In this document: piece by piece, positions 46,109 to 55,071 of the stretch
Numbering within the stretch: the stretch's first letter is position 1
Layout of the letters: every line of letters begins with the position of its first letter
Origin: Hyphomicrobiales bacterium
GTDB taxonomy: Bacteria; Pseudomonadota; Alphaproteobacteria; Rhizobiales; Rhizobiaceae
DNA length: 64,000 nt
Reading direction: 5' to 3'
Assembly: GCA_900466605.1 (NCBI GenBank)
Contig: UBMU01000018.1
Span: 38,359 to 102,358, forward strand
Translations under genes and position numbers: made by a program
The notes under the pieces: generated by a model
What the model saw: the letters and a program-made list of their open reading frames with translations, nothing else
The model's database searches: none
What the model was told of the DNA's origin: nothing

Positions 46109-47240
46109 ATGCGAGCGGAAATCCAGAACGTGGTCGATGAAACCAAGCAGGCTATCACCCTGCTGAGGAGGCATCTTTGACTGGGATCAGGCGGTAAGAC
46201 GACTGGACTGGTTGAACAACAAGGCAGAGGATCCGAACCTCTGGAATGACGCTCAGGAAGCGCAGAAGCTGATGCGCGAGCGCCAGCAGCTCGATGACGG
46301 CATCAACGGCGTGCGGCAGCTCGAACAGCAGCTGAACGACAACGTCGAGCTCATCGAAATGGGTGAGGAAGAGGGCGACGAAAGCGTCGTCAAGGAGGCC
46401 GAGGACGCGCTGAAGGGCCTGAAGGCCGAAGCTGCGCGCCGCCAAGTCGAAGCCATGCTTTCCGGCGAAGCCGACGGCAACGACACCTATCTGGAAGTTC
46501 ACTCTGGTGCCGGCGGCACGGAAAGCCAGGACTGGGCCAACATGCTTCTGCGCATGTATACCCGTTGGGCCGAGCGCCAGCGCTTCAAGGTGGAACTTCT
46601 CGAAGTCCACGATGGCGAAGAAGCCGGTATCAAGTCCGCGACCCTGCTCGTCAAGGGCCAGAACGCCTATGGATGGTTGAAGACGGAATCGGGCGTTCAC
46701 CGCCTTGTTCGCATTTCGCCCTACGACAGCAACGCCCGTCGTCATACGTCGTTCTCGTCCATCTGGGTCTACCCGGTGATCGATGACTCCATCCAGATCG
46801 ACATCAATGAAAGCGATTGCCGTATCGATACGTACCGTTCGTCGGGTGCCGGCGGCCAGCACGTCAATACGACAGACTCCGCGGTGCGCATCACGCATAT
46901 TCCTTCGGGCATCGTGGTGCAGTGCCAGCAGGAACGCTCGCAGCACAAGAATCGCGCCAAGGCGTGGGATATGCTGCGTGCGCGCTTGTACGAAGCCGAG
47001 CTGAAAAAACGGGAGGATGCAGCAAACGCCGAAGCCGCCTCCAAGTCGGACATTGGCTGGGGTCACCAGATTCGTTCGTACGTGTTGCAACCCTATCAGT
47101 TGGTCAAGGACCTGCGCACCGGCGTGTCGAGCACGGCACCGGGCGACGTGCTCGACGGTGAACTCAACGAGTTCATGGAAGCTGCTCTCGCCCACCGGAT
47201 CAGCGGCGGGCCTGACGCCGTCGTCGACGATATCGACTGA
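46109..47240 (+). CDS. prfB: Peptide chain release factor 2 (programmed +1 frameshift)
   Basis: RF2 reads UGA and UAA stops. The first frame starts at ATG 46109 (after AGCAGGAAA) and runs 23 codons to CTT then TGA at 46178-46180. The second frame resumes at GAC 46179-46181 (DWDQAVRRLDW) and runs to 47240; joined, about 376 residues, a normal RF2 length. The GGQ loop reads SGAGGQHVNTTDSAVRITH; the stop-recognition SPF-type position is in the RLVRISPYDSNARRHTSFSS block (SPY-like). RF2 abundance sets its own frameshifting, an autoregulatory loop. Confidence 0.96.
46166..46181 (+). promoter_or_regulatory. prfB: prfB programmed frameshift site
   Basis: AGGAGG (46166-46171), a 3-base spacer CAT, then CTT TGA C. 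The internal Shine-Dalgarno-like stretch at this short spacing and the slippery CTT-TGA-C are those known from E. coli prfB. The ribosome slips +1 when UGA termination is slow. Confidence 0.95.
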
Positions 47241-47266
47241 CCAGATGCAGGTATGAAATTGAAGAA

Positions 47267-47288
47267 GGCCCCGTGAGGGGCCTTTTTT
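47267..47288 (+). terminator. Rho-independent terminator after prfB
   Basis: Stem GGCCCC/GGGGCC (AAGG/CCTT extends it) with loop GTGA and six Ts, 26 bases past the prfB stop. Confidence 0.9.
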
Positions 47289-47323
47289 GTTGAGGTCGAG
47301 GCCTGCGCAAAAGAAACGCGCGG

Positions 47324-47836
47324 CTAGTTGCTTGCCTTCCCGACGGTAACCTCACCAAATTCGTCGATCACGACCGTCCAGGTTTCCGATTCCGCGTCCG
47401 GGTCAGTCTTCAGATAGATCATTGCAAAAAGACCGGGCTCCTTGAACCTCCCGGAGGAGCTTTCGGGTCTGATGTCGGTGACGTAAGGCTTCAGGTCGTT
47501 GAGTTCCTGCAGCTCCACGGTGGATGCGATGGCCGGACCGCTCTCGCCTTGCTCTATCTGCTGTAGGTAGATTTTGGCCGTGCGGTCAGCTTGCCGGACG
47601 GCAAACAGCTTGTAGTAGCCGTGGTGCGCCTTTGCAGGTGCGGCTGGTGTCGCAGGCTCACCGGCGGAGGGTGCTCGCTGGACTGCCAATGTCGTGCCGT
47701 CGTCCTCCCAGTAGCCGGTGCTGGTCGCGAATATGATCGAAGCCGGCAGGATTGCCTCTTCTGCCGCCGCGGTGCGAGCGCAGAAGGCGGACGCGGCGAG
47801 CAGCAAGGCACAAAGCGTCGTTGTTCGCGGGCTCAT
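47324..47836 (-). CDS. Secreted protein, unknown function
   Basis: 170 residues with a signal peptide (MSPRTTTLCALLLAASAFCARTAAA). The mature part has a strand-rich look (TSTGYWEDDG, GYYKLFAVRQADRTAKIYLQQ, LNDLKPYVTDIRPES, TWTVVIDEFGEVTVG). No family recognised. It lies 3 bases after nadK on the same strand, so it is probably co-transcribed with it. Confidence 0.72.
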   Translation of the reverse strand: MSPRTTTLCALLLAASAFCARTAAAEEAILPASIIFATSTGYWEDDGTTLAVQRAPSAGEPATPAAPAKAHHGYYKLFAVRQADRTAKIYLQQIEQGESGPAIASTVELQELNDLKPYVTDIRPESSSGRFKEPGLFAMIYLKTDPDAESETWTVVIDEFGEVTVGKASN

Positions 47837-47839
47837 GTC

Positions 47840-48613
47840 TCAGTCCTCAAACTGCTCTGCAAGAATGCGATCGGACCATGATCGATCCGGATCAGAAAGA
47901 ATGCGCGCCGTTGTATGCTCCGACTGAGCAATGCGAACGTGAAGCACGGATTTCACTTCGGTGTTGTCGGCGACTGCGTTGACAGGGCGCTTCTCGGCCT
48001 CGAGAATATGGATATCGACCGTCACCTTGTTCGGCAGAAGCGCGCCGCGCCAGCGCCGCGGCCGGAACGCGCTGACGGGAGTCATTGCCAGCAGAGGCGC
48101 GTCAAGCGGCAGGATCGGCCCATGAGCCGAGAGATTATACGCCGTCGATCCCGCAGGTGTCGCAACCATCACCCCATCGCAGATAAGCTGGTCCAGCCGC
48201 ACGACGCCGTCCACCTCTACCCGCAACTTTGCGGCCTGGTAAGATTGCCGGAACAATGACACCTCGTTGATAGCAAGCGCCGTCGAGTTCGTCCCATCCG
48301 CATTAACGGTTGTCATTTGCAAGGGGTGAAAGGCGTTTTCGACGGCGGCGCAGATCCGATCCTGCAGGTCCTCGGTTCGATAGTCGTTCATGAGGAAGCC
48401 GACCGAGCCGCGATTCATGCCGTAGACGAGCTTGCCGGAGTTCATCATGCCGTGCAGGGTCTGCAACATGAATCCGTCGCCACCAAGGGCGACGATGACG
48501 TCTGCGTCATCAGGGGGCACGTCGCCATACATGCGAATCAACTCGTCTCGCGCTGTCAGCGCCTCTGCCGCCGAGGAGGCGAGGAAGGAAAGCGTCTGAA
48601 ATGACCGGCCCAT
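47840..48613 (-). CDS. nadK: NAD kinase
   Basis: 257 residues. NadK phosphorylates NAD to NADP with ATP or polyphosphate. The GGDG motif (44-47, VIVALGGDGFMLQTLH) and the second conserved region CDGVMVATPAGSTAYNLSAHGPILP are both present, as is LAINEVSLFRQ. The start ATG at 48613 gives a normal short alphaproteobacterial form. It is the last core gene before the decayed island. Confidence 0.95.
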   Translation of the reverse strand: MGRSFQTLSFLASSAAEALTARDELIRMYGDVPPDDADVIVALGGDGFMLQTLHGMMNSGKLVYGMNRGSVGFLMNDYRTEDLQDRICAAVENAFHPLQMTTVNADGTNSTALAINEVSLFRQSYQAAKLRVEVDGVVRLDQLICDGVMVATPAGSTAYNLSAHGPILPLDAPLLAMTPVSAFRPRRWRGALLPNKVTVDIHILEAEKRPVNAVADNTEVKSVLHVRIAQSEHTTARILSDPDRSWSDRILAEQFED

Positions 48614-48724
48614 GCAATTCCTTTGTCGTATTCAACGAACGATAACATAGTCTTGGCATCTAGGCGCCCATAAAAGCCGATTTTGTCAAGTGCATCCGAC
48701 GCGGGTGTTAGAGCTAACGTGAAA

Positions 48725-49452
48725 TTGACCGTGCGTTCACAGCGAAGGTGATGGACGCGAATCGTGTTTTTCTCGATGTCCACGTCAGTTCAGCTCAGAC
48801 CACGCAGCGCCGAGGCTCGTGATCCGCAGAAGGTAGCCGTCAAAAGAAGGGCTCGGCAGCGGGCCTTGAGAACTCCTACCAGTGCTTTCATTTCCTCGCG
48901 CGTTGGGAATGTCCACGCCGACCTTCAGTCGGCCCTTCTGGCGCTTCTCCTGCCGATTAGCACCATTTCCCCTTCGGACCTGCATCTCACGCGCCGCATT
49001 GCGGATCACAAGCCCTCTTTCCTGAGCATCGGACAAAAGCGTCCCCAACGTCGTCAGTACCCGCTTCGTCATCGACCCAGAGCGGCCCATTCCCGTAGTT
49101 CGTCCTCGAAAGCACGTAGCCTCGCCCTGGTGGGCGCGTTTAGGAGCTGTGTCCCGATTGGCGGCGCCATATGCAGCCGGAGTGCGCGCTCGTAGTCCTC
49201 GATCGATGATCGGCCTAGGCCGGCGGCCTTCGCCGAGGCAATCCAGAGCCTACCAGCGGCCTCGACCGTCACCGTCTCCCGATCCGCCACGTGCGTACCT
49301 GAACGCTAGCCGTTGCCGCAAAGGTGTCAGCTTCCTTTTTCTTCTGAAAAGTCTTAAGTCGGCGCTTATCGGTGGTGTCGGTGTAGTCGACCACCCAAGC
49401 CGACTTCTGTTCGCCCTTCGGCGTTGTCCATTCGCGCTTGCTGGACTGACAT
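48725..49452 (-). pseudogene. Decayed tyrosine recombinase (phage integrase)
   Basis: Pieces in different frames line up as one phage-type integrase. From an ATG at 49452 the order is KREWTTPKGEQKSAWVVDYTD (arm-binding), ADRETVTVEAAGRLWIASAK and SSIEDYERALRLH (SAM-like), GSMTKRVLTTLGTLLSDAQ, then REEMKALVGVLKARCRALLL and FCGSRASALRGLS, which holds the first catalytic Arg. A TGA follows where Trp is usual, then DVDIEKNTIRVHH. There are at least four frameshifts and the C-terminal catalytic half is gone. It marks the left part of the island. Confidence 0.85.
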
Positions 49453-49461
49453 GGCGAAACC

Positions 49462-49700
49462 CTAGAACGGAATGTCTTCATCAAGCTCACGCGAAAAAAC
49501 CTCCTTTGGGCTCAAACTCCAGGTCAGGCCCGTACTCTTGCTTCGCGGAAACTTTGCCTTGGCTGGTAATTTCAACGGTCTCGCCGCTGGTCAAAGAAAA
49601 GCGCACCGATGTCGGTTCAAACTTAACAAGTTCTACAAGCGGATGACCGACCAGTACATCTTTAGCGATGTCCGACAGAACCCGGTCTCCTGGAGCCTGT
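49462..49700 (-). pseudogene. Fragment of a phage-type protein with an SSB-like tail
   Basis: The minus-strand frame reads VLSDIAKDVLVGHPLVELVKFE, then TSVRFSLTSGETVEITSQGK and DLEFEPKGG. After a T-run it shifts into FSRELDEDIPF and a stop. The acidic DEDIPF end is the protein-docking tail seen on single-strand DNA-binding proteins. Removing one T from the T6 run near 49495 joins the frames. The body is not a recognised OB fold. It sits just upstream of the integrase remnant, same strand. Confidence 0.5.
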
Positions 49701-49817
49701 CCTTAAACCTGCGGGTGATGGATCGCCAGTCGTCTCGCCTCATTAGGGCTTCGTCTAGGAGCCGCCTCACAGCCTCAATCGGAACTATCGAAGGAAAATC
49801 GCGTAGGGGAAAAATGC

Positions 49818-50003
49818 ATGTCAAACGGAAGTGAACAAGACTTGCACCTCCTTTGGGAGGTGGAAGAGATAGCCAAGGTTATCGGGCGCACTCTGCGCCA
49901 GACGTTCCACATGCTCAAGAATGGAGAGCTTCCGGCAAAGAAAGTCGGGGACGCTGGGGAGCGCGGCAAGCTCATCGCATTCTTCGTAGGAGAGGCAGCA
50001 TGA
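49818..50003 (+). CDS. Small phage-type DNA-binding protein
   Basis: 61 residues. LLWEVEEIAKVIGRTLRQTFHMLKNGELPAKKVG resembles short helix-turn-helix (excisionase/AlpA-like) proteins of rhizobial prophages. The usual RW pair after the PAKKVGG strand is missing, so a small deletion is possible. The ATG at 49818 follows AGGGGA. Its TGA overlaps the ATG of the Rha remnant (ATGA), pointing to translational coupling in the ancestor. Confidence 0.6.
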   Translation: MSNGSEQDLHLLWEVEEIAKVIGRTLRQTFHMLKNGELPAKKVGDAGERGKLIAFFVGEAA

Positions 50004-50730
50004 ACAGTCTCGCAATAGCCCCCACGAGGATGTCCAGTCGTGAGATCGCTGACCTAACAAGCAAGCGCCAGACAACGTTATGGCGGACATCAAGAACATG
50101 CTTGATCAGCTCGGAATGTCAGCCCTGACTTTTCAGGGCTGCTGTCTCGGCGGCAACGGTAATGACCTCCCTTGCTTCGATCTTCCTCGCGACCTGACTA
50201 TGACATTGGTCACGGGCTACAGTATCCCTCTTCGTAAGCGGGTGATCGACCGCTGGATGGAACTTGAGGAACGCACCGCGAACCCGGCAGCCGTTATGAA
50301 TGATCCTGTAGCGCTCCCCTCTATCCTCCTCCAGAATGTGGAGAAGGTAATCGCGCTCGAAGCTGAGGTGAGTGAACTTCGCCCAGCTCGTGATGCGCTG
50401 CAGCGCCTTTCTGCGGCGGACGGATCACTCTATTTCGCCGAAGCAGCAAAGGCTCTACAGTTTCGCCCAAAAGATCTTTTCCAGTGGCTGAGGCGCAACG
50501 GGTGGATTTATCGTCGTCCGGGTGCAGGGCACGACCTTGGCTACCAATCAAAAACAACGGCCGGCATGCTTAAGCACAAGGTAACTACAGTTCTTCGCGT
50601 CGATGGCTCTGAGAAAGTTACCGGGCAGGTTCGCATTACCGCGAAGGGCCTGACGAAGCTCGCTAACCTCATCGGCGCGCGTCTTGGCCGGAAATCGATC
50701 ATGGACAAGCTCAAGGATGTACGGATTTGA
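50000..50730 (+). pseudogene. Rha/KilA-C phage regulatory protein, frameshifted
   Basis: From ATG 50000 the first frame reads MSSREIADLTSKRQ, the start of a Rha-type protein. At about 50070 the frame must shift: inserting one C restores the family motif (SKRHDNVMADIKNML). The second frame continues LTFQG, a family GYSIPLRKRVIDRWMELEE block, then a KilA-C/antirepressor C-terminus (YFAEAAKALQFRPKDLFQWLRRNGWIYRR and VRITAKGLTKLANLIG). The downstream part (50080-50730) could be made from an internal ATG. It is a lysogeny/antirepressor regulator type. Confidence 0.8.
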
Positions 50731-50756
50731 CCATGCAAACCAAGTGCACGAACAAC

Positions 50757-50975
50757 CTATCGCGCAGCCGCGAGCTTGACGGCGGACTTGGCGTCTTCAG
50801 CTTTCATTCTACCCTCGACGACCGCCTTGCATGCCTTCCAAGCGCGTTGCCATTTGGCCGCGCCTTGGTTCGGCTCATGGACCAGCCAGGTCAGGGCCTC
50901 TTCCGGGGAGCCGACGACAATACGAATACGGTTGTCTCCCAGCACGAGAGGCCTTTCCCATCGGTGTACCAACAT
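50757..50975 (-). CDS. DUF982 family protein
   Basis: 72 residues. WERPLVLGDNRIRIVVGSPEEALTWLV, then WQRAWKACKAVVEGRMKAEDAKSAVKLAA, is the DUF982 pattern, a family almost confined to rhizobia and often in many copies. Function unknown. It is read against the surrounding island genes. The short C-terminus is slightly truncated compared with the family. Confidence 0.62.
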   Translation of the reverse strand: MLVHRWERPLVLGDNRIRIVVGSPEEALTWLVHEPNQGAAKWQRAWKACKAVVEGRMKAEDAKSAVKLAAAR

Positions 50976-51310
50976 GGCCGCTCTCCAATCATTAGGGGGT
51001 TCCGTTATCGGCGCCGTCTGGCATCCGGTCGGTATCCCAATAGATGGGTAGCGGCCACCTCAGTTCAATCGTCGACACGCTGAAGGATATCAAGATTTGA
51101 ACATGCAGACACTCAACGGGCCTTCAACCGGTACAACCAAGATCAGTTGGCGAAATCGGCAAGAGCGAGGAACTGAAGTTTCGGGCTGCTCGCCATGGGG
51201 AGGGCGAACACGAGTAGTGGAACCCGCCTACCGAGCGATGGTTTGCGATCAAGGCCTCGCCAGGATCGCAACGTTCGCCATCCGCGCCGGCCACTGACGA
51301 CCGAGGGCAG
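50976..51310. other. Gene-free stretch in the island
   Basis: 335 bases without a supported gene. Open frames lack ribosome-binding sites and recognisable motifs. Confidence 0.35.
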
Positions 51311-51590
51311 AGCTTGAGCCCGATCGAGCGCAACCTTGCCAATGCCGGCTTCGAATCCTTGATCGCCACCCACCGGATGTCGTAAAGCACCATCGCAACA
51401 AGAAGCTGATTGAGCGTCGCTTCCCGAATTTCACCGGGTACGTGTACGTGAACCTACCCACACAGCGGTTCGTGCCGGCGAAGGCCGTCGAAGGTGTCGG
51501 CAAACTTCTGAAGTACAGCCGGATCTACGGCGATGCTCCCGACCCCTTCAGTTTTCCGCAAGAGGTGATCGATCTCTCCGATATATGGTC
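51311..51590 (+). pseudogene. NusG-like antitermination protein remnant
   Basis: One frame gives LSPIERNLANAGFESLIATHRMS then a stop at about 51384; the next frame continues VVKHHRNKKLIERRFPNFTG, then YVYVNLPTQRF, VEGVGKLLKY and PQEVIDLSDI. This is the NGN layout of NusG/RfaH-like proteins, with the FPGY-like FPNFTGYVYV strand. One frameshift is needed and the KOW end is missing. Such NusG-like genes occur in rhizobial prophages. Confidence 0.6.
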
Positions 51591-52013
51591 TGGGACGAGG
51601 ACCGGAAATTCTTGCTGGAAAAGGCGTGGCGCATGCGCAACTGTGCGATTGTAGCCCAAGGTGGGCGCAGAATCTTTTGGCCGGTTTGACCAATCCCAAA
51701 AGACAATAGGACTTTCCTTTGACAGGTCTTCCTTCAGATAGAGCCAGAGTTTTCCAATGAAGACGTGATGGTGCAGTATCGTCAGTGTCATGATGAGGCT
51801 GTAGATCGGCAACGGCACGAATAAGAAGTACTCAACGGTGGTCAGCGAGCAGTTTTGGTCGAACGCCTTCTGAGTGGAAAACGAAAACGCGAAGAATGCG
51901 GCAACGCCGAGTATGTACGTGTAGAGGGCCTGATCGCGCAGTTTCATCCGTTCTATGATTTCTGTTCGAACCGAGTTGAACGCGGCAATCAGGTAGGGCG
52001 ATGTATCTGGCAT
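51525..52013 (-). CDS. Hypothetical two-span membrane protein, possibly truncated
   Basis: 162 residues. The first 100 (PYLIAAFNSVRTEIIERMKLRDQALYTYILGVAAFFAF, then PLPIYSLIMTLTILHHHVFIG) have two membrane spans and look like a real protein. The last 50 or so are antisense to the NusG-like remnant and have no such features, so the original C-terminus was probably lost and replaced by read-through. No family is recognised. Confidence 0.5.
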   Translation of the reverse strand: MPDTSPYLIAAFNSVRTEIIERMKLRDQALYTYILGVAAFFAFSFSTQKAFDQNCSLTTVEYFLFVPLPIYSLIMTLTILHHHVFIGKLWLYLKEDLSKESPIVFWDWSNRPKDSAPTLGYNRTVAHAPRLFQQEFPVLVPDHISERSITSCGKLKGSGASP

Positions 52014-52117
52014 TTGGCGCTTCCGTGTAGGTTGTTCCTCGATACAACTCTTAGATTGCTAATTGCTGAACAAGCGCCGCAGGCAGCGAGAGGCACGCCG
52101 CAGGCAAGCGGCATAGA

Positions 52118-52208
52118 GATCGGGAGGAGGTGACATCCATCCCGCCCATGCTATGGTATGGCTTCCCGATCACCACACAGCCCGTCAGCTTAACCGCTGA
52201 CGGTTTTT
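52118..52208 (+). ncRNA. Candidate structured RNA with terminator
   Basis: An inverted repeat GATCGGGA (52118-52125)/TCCCGATC (52164-52171) is followed by a strong terminator CCGTCAGC/GCTGACGG with five Ts (52182-52208). No gene upstream on this strand would need the terminator. A short RNA of about 90 bases ending there is possible, but no family is recognised and the start is a guess. Confidence 0.4.
52182..52208 (+). terminator. Rho-independent terminator
   Basis: 8-pair stem CCGTCAGC/GCTGACGG, loop TTAACC, then TTTTT. Confidence 0.8.
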
Positions 52209-52299
52209 CTGTCTGCGGCATTGCCAACCATTGGCGCGAGGCTAGTTTAAAATGGTGCAGGACATCGTTTGAGGCCTGCGGAATGCACAGGTGAGTAAA

Positions 52300-52797
52300 A
52301 TGAGGAAGCTCGCGGTCTTTTTATTGCCTTTGATTGCGATATGTCCGAGTGTGATGCCGGCTCAGGCATTTCCATCGTTAAACCCGACTACGATACAAGC
52401 GGCAGATGTTCATTTGATCCAATATCGGCGGCACTACGGCGGATCGTGGGGCGGCTATAGAAACTATGGTCGGAGCTACTACGGGGGCTATCGGCCTTAT
52501 GGCGGCTACCGCTACGGACGCTATGGCGGCTACTATGGTCGCGGCTACTACGGTGGCTACTATGGCGGTTACAACGATTTCGGATTGGTTCTCGGAGGGT
52601 TGGCGACAGGAGCGATCATTGGCGGCGCGCTTGCTCAGCCAGGGTATTATGATCAACCCGAGTACTATGAGCAGCCAAGATATTACGGCAGCTCGCACGC
52701 TAGCTGGTGCTATTCCCGGTACCGTTCCTACAGGGCGTATGACAATACGTTTCAGCCCTACTACGGCCCCCGGCGGCAATGCATAGGGCCTTACTAA
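52300..52797 (+). CDS. BA14K family secreted Tyr/Gly-rich protein
   Basis: 165 residues. A signal peptide (LAVFLLPLIAICPSVMPAQA), then a Tyr/Gly/Arg-rich repeat region (GGYRYGRYGGYYGRGYYGG, about 50-90), a hydrophobic glycine segment (LVLGGLATGAIIGGALA) and the C-terminal BA14K motif SWCYSRYRSYRAYDNTFQ with two cysteines. BA14K is an immunoreactive Brucella protein with lectin-like activity; the family is common in Rhizobiales. The ATG at 52300 follows AGGTGAG; a GTG at 52291 is in frame. Confidence 0.83.
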   Translation: MRKLAVFLLPLIAICPSVMPAQAFPSLNPTTIQAADVHLIQYRRHYGGSWGGYRNYGRSYYGGYRPYGGYRYGRYGGYYGRGYYGGYYGGYNDFGLVLGGLATGAIIGGALAQPGYYDQPEYYEQPRYYGSSHASWCYSRYRSYRAYDNTFQPYYGPRRQCIGPY

Positions 52798-53002
52798 GAT
52801 CCCCTCCTACGACGGGGAAAATGCACCCAAAATTTGGGCGCCTCAAGCGCGAATTCTCAATCCGCTTTTCAACTGACGGGCGCGGGTTTATAGTGTCAGC
52901 CGGATCCCTTTGAACAACCCGAGGTACCTGGGAGGCTTGCCGCCGCTCGCTTAGCTGTTTCAGTCGGCGGCCCTACCGGAATGCTCAATTTGGAGAGTTC
53001 CC

Positions 53003-53170
53003 ATGATCCGCTTACACAAGCAAATCGCAGCTTTCGCGTTTCTCCTGCTCGCCGCACTCGTTTCGTCATGTAGTCCCGGAGGGCCGGGCGCGCGCTCGCT
53101 CAACGAACCTTTGAACATCGCCTGCGCAGATGGCTTCAAGGCCAGAGGCGACGGCTCATGCAGCTTTTGA
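53003..53170 (+). CDS. Small lipoprotein
   Basis: 55 residues. The signal peptide IAAFAFLLLAALVSSC ends in a lipobox with Cys at about residue 21; the mature part is GPGARSLNEPLNIACADGFKARGDGSCSF, with two further cysteines. A GGAGAG lies 6 bases before the ATG. Short rhizobial lipoproteins of this build exist; function unknown. Confidence 0.55.
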   Translation: MIRLHKQIAAFAFLLLAALVSSCSPGGPGARSLNEPLNIACADGFKARGDGSCSF

Positions 53171-53340
53171 AATTCGAGGTGCGATATCGCCGCGGCTCCT
53201 AGTTGAATTGCCGAAAGCCTGATCCAAGAGGGGGCTTCGGGCGGTTACTAAATCGGAGTGGCATGTGGATCTACGGGAATCCTGCGGGAGATCCAGGCGA
53301 TCCGCACATCAGCAGTATCAATGAGGGTGGGAACGAAGAC

Positions 53341-53676
53341 TTACCATCGTCGATTAGTGCGCCGCATGTCGACGATGCGCCCATCGCCTTGACGGACTGC
53401 GATCTCGAATCGCTGCCCGTTCCGCGAGGCGCGATAGATGAAGTACCTGCCGCGGCAATTGTCCCGATGAATATCCCGAAAGCCGCGATTGCGAAGCAGA
53501 CGTTCACCCTGAGGGCAGGTTATCGGTCGTCCGCGGTTCAGGCTGCTACCAACACTGACGTTGATACCAATTTGAGCGCTTGCTTCCCGGGGCACCGTAA
53601 GCGGCGAGGCCACTACCGCCAGCGAGAGCATAAATGAGATGAGAGAAGAACGAAGCATTTTCTGTGTGAAATTCAT
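53341..53676 (-). CDS. Small secreted protein
   Basis: 111 residues from ATG 53676, preceded by GGAGACAGTG. A signal peptide (SSLISFMLSLAVVASPLTVPREASA) is followed by a GINVSVG start and the repeats GRPITCPQGERLLRNRGFRDI and GRYFIYRASRNGQRFEIAVRQGDGRIVDMRR. The end has a PepSY-like strand pattern. Two cysteines could form a disulfide. Function unknown. Confidence 0.7.
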   Translation of the reverse strand: MNFTQKMLRSSLISFMLSLAVVASPLTVPREASAQIGINVSVGSSLNRGRPITCPQGERLLRNRGFRDIHRDNCRGRYFIYRASRNGQRFEIAVRQGDGRIVDMRRTNRRW

Positions 53677-54770
53677 CACTGTCTCCAACGAGAAACCGGA
53701 CACCCTTGAAATGGGAGAAACAAGACTGCCGTCAATGCCACCATCCAAACAACCACGCTGCTTTGCCCAGAGAGACGCCGGCGGTCGTTTCAGAGCGCAG
53801 CATTACCCGTGGCGAGGAACGCATCAGCACTTCTTGACGCTCACTGGTTGTGTGACTACCCGCTGGCAGGTCCGTTTCTCTCGGACGGGAAACAATCCGG
53901 CTGCATTTAATCACCTGATCGCTCACTCCGGCATACAGGGGTGCCAGCGTGGCTGTGATGGAACTGGCTCGGGTGAGCATAATGGCTTTCTCATACGTTC
54001 ATCGACAAGGCGAAGGTGCGCGGAAGGACAACTTCCGCATAGGATCAGGCGCTGCATATCGCCAGCAAAACCGTCTGACCCGCCTACCGCGTCCTGTTCG
54101 CTGCTGCTGCGTGGGCTATCTCGCTTTGCTCGCGATAATATGCGGCCTGGCGTCATTGCAAATTTCGTGGCTGCGATAAGCGGAAGCTAGCACTCCCCGT
54201 TGGCAACGGCGCTGATCCGGCCCGGCGATAAAGGCAAGCGACGATCAACGCGGCCATGGATGGGGAGGGCTAATCATTTGATGCCCTTTCCTCTCTCCAA
54301 GTGGTGGAATGGCGTCGCCTCCGCCAACGATTTCGAGGCCGTAACCAATAGTGCCCGACGGGCTGATCAAATCAGGGGAGCGCGCGGCAGTCGACGACCT
54401 CTAGGTGCTGCCCCGTTGGCGACGCCTCTGTCTATCACCAATGATTGTACGCCCACCAAGGACTGAATGCGGCCAAGGCAATTACGAAGGCCGTGTATGC
54501 ATGCGTCTTGCCATTCGCTCCCCCATGGCGTGCATATCTGTTTTATAGCGCAGCTGAAGCGAAATGAAGGGCGTGAGGATTAGCTGTTGTCTCAGTCCCC
54601 TTGCGGTACCATCTACACGCCATCATCAACACAACGACCGGAGCGTTCGACTGGCTCTACTTGCTCTCGGCGACTGCGCCGAGCATCCCCGGGGGCTATG
54701 CGGGTAGGGAAATTTTGGTCGGTCTACACGAACGCCACGCCGAACGCCGTCTTCGACTACGTGCGCGCGG
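53677..54770. other. Gene-poor part of the island
   Basis: About 1.1 kb. Open frames on both strands have no good start context, no motif and rhizobially odd composition. I see no supported gene; it is likely degraded DNA. Confidence 0.4.
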
Positions 54771-54920
54771 GTAGCGACCCAGTCGAAAGCAGTGCAGATT
54801 GCCTATGAATACAGTGGAACATTCCTTCGGGATGAGCCGATGATGGCCGCTGGCTTTGCCTGGTTGGGCGTCACCGAAGAACAGGTTGATGCGTTCTTTG
54901 AGGCTGCATCGAAGCTTTAA
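54771..54920 (+). pseudogene. C-terminal fragment of a small phage-like protein
   Basis: The frame reads QSKAVQIAYEYSGTFLRDEP, then GFAWLGVTEEQVDAFFEAASKL and a stop. It has the look of a helical phage structural protein tail, and there is no start codon of its own. Low confidence. Confidence 0.3.
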
Positions 54921-54930
54921 AAAGTGCTAG

Positions 54931-55071
54931 TCAAAAATCGAAGGCCTTGTCGTCCTTGTTGAGGCTCTTGCGAAACTCTTCCTCCCACGGGTCGTAGAAT
55001 TTCTCGCCTTCGGGCAGCGGTGCACGTTCCCGCCGTTCGTCGCCTTCGCGCTGGTTTTCAGAATCACGCAT
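54931..55071 (-). CDS. Small acidic protein
   Basis: 46 residues, mostly charged: MRDSENQREGDERRERAPLP then GEKFYDPWEEEFRKSLNKDD. A GAGGTG precedes the ATG. It resembles short disordered rhizobial proteins, but no family is known to me. Confidence 0.45.
   Translation of the reverse strand: MRDSENQREGDERRERAPLPEGEKFYDPWEEEFRKSLNKDDKAFDF

Noticed and set aside
48600..48730. Second copy of the tRNA-Thr 3' end as an att site
   Set aside because: No clear repeat of the tRNA end was found at the left edge of the island; searched by eye only.
54200..54466. Candidate 88-residue protein
   Set aside because: No ribosome-binding site, no motif, and composition like other random frames in this stretch.
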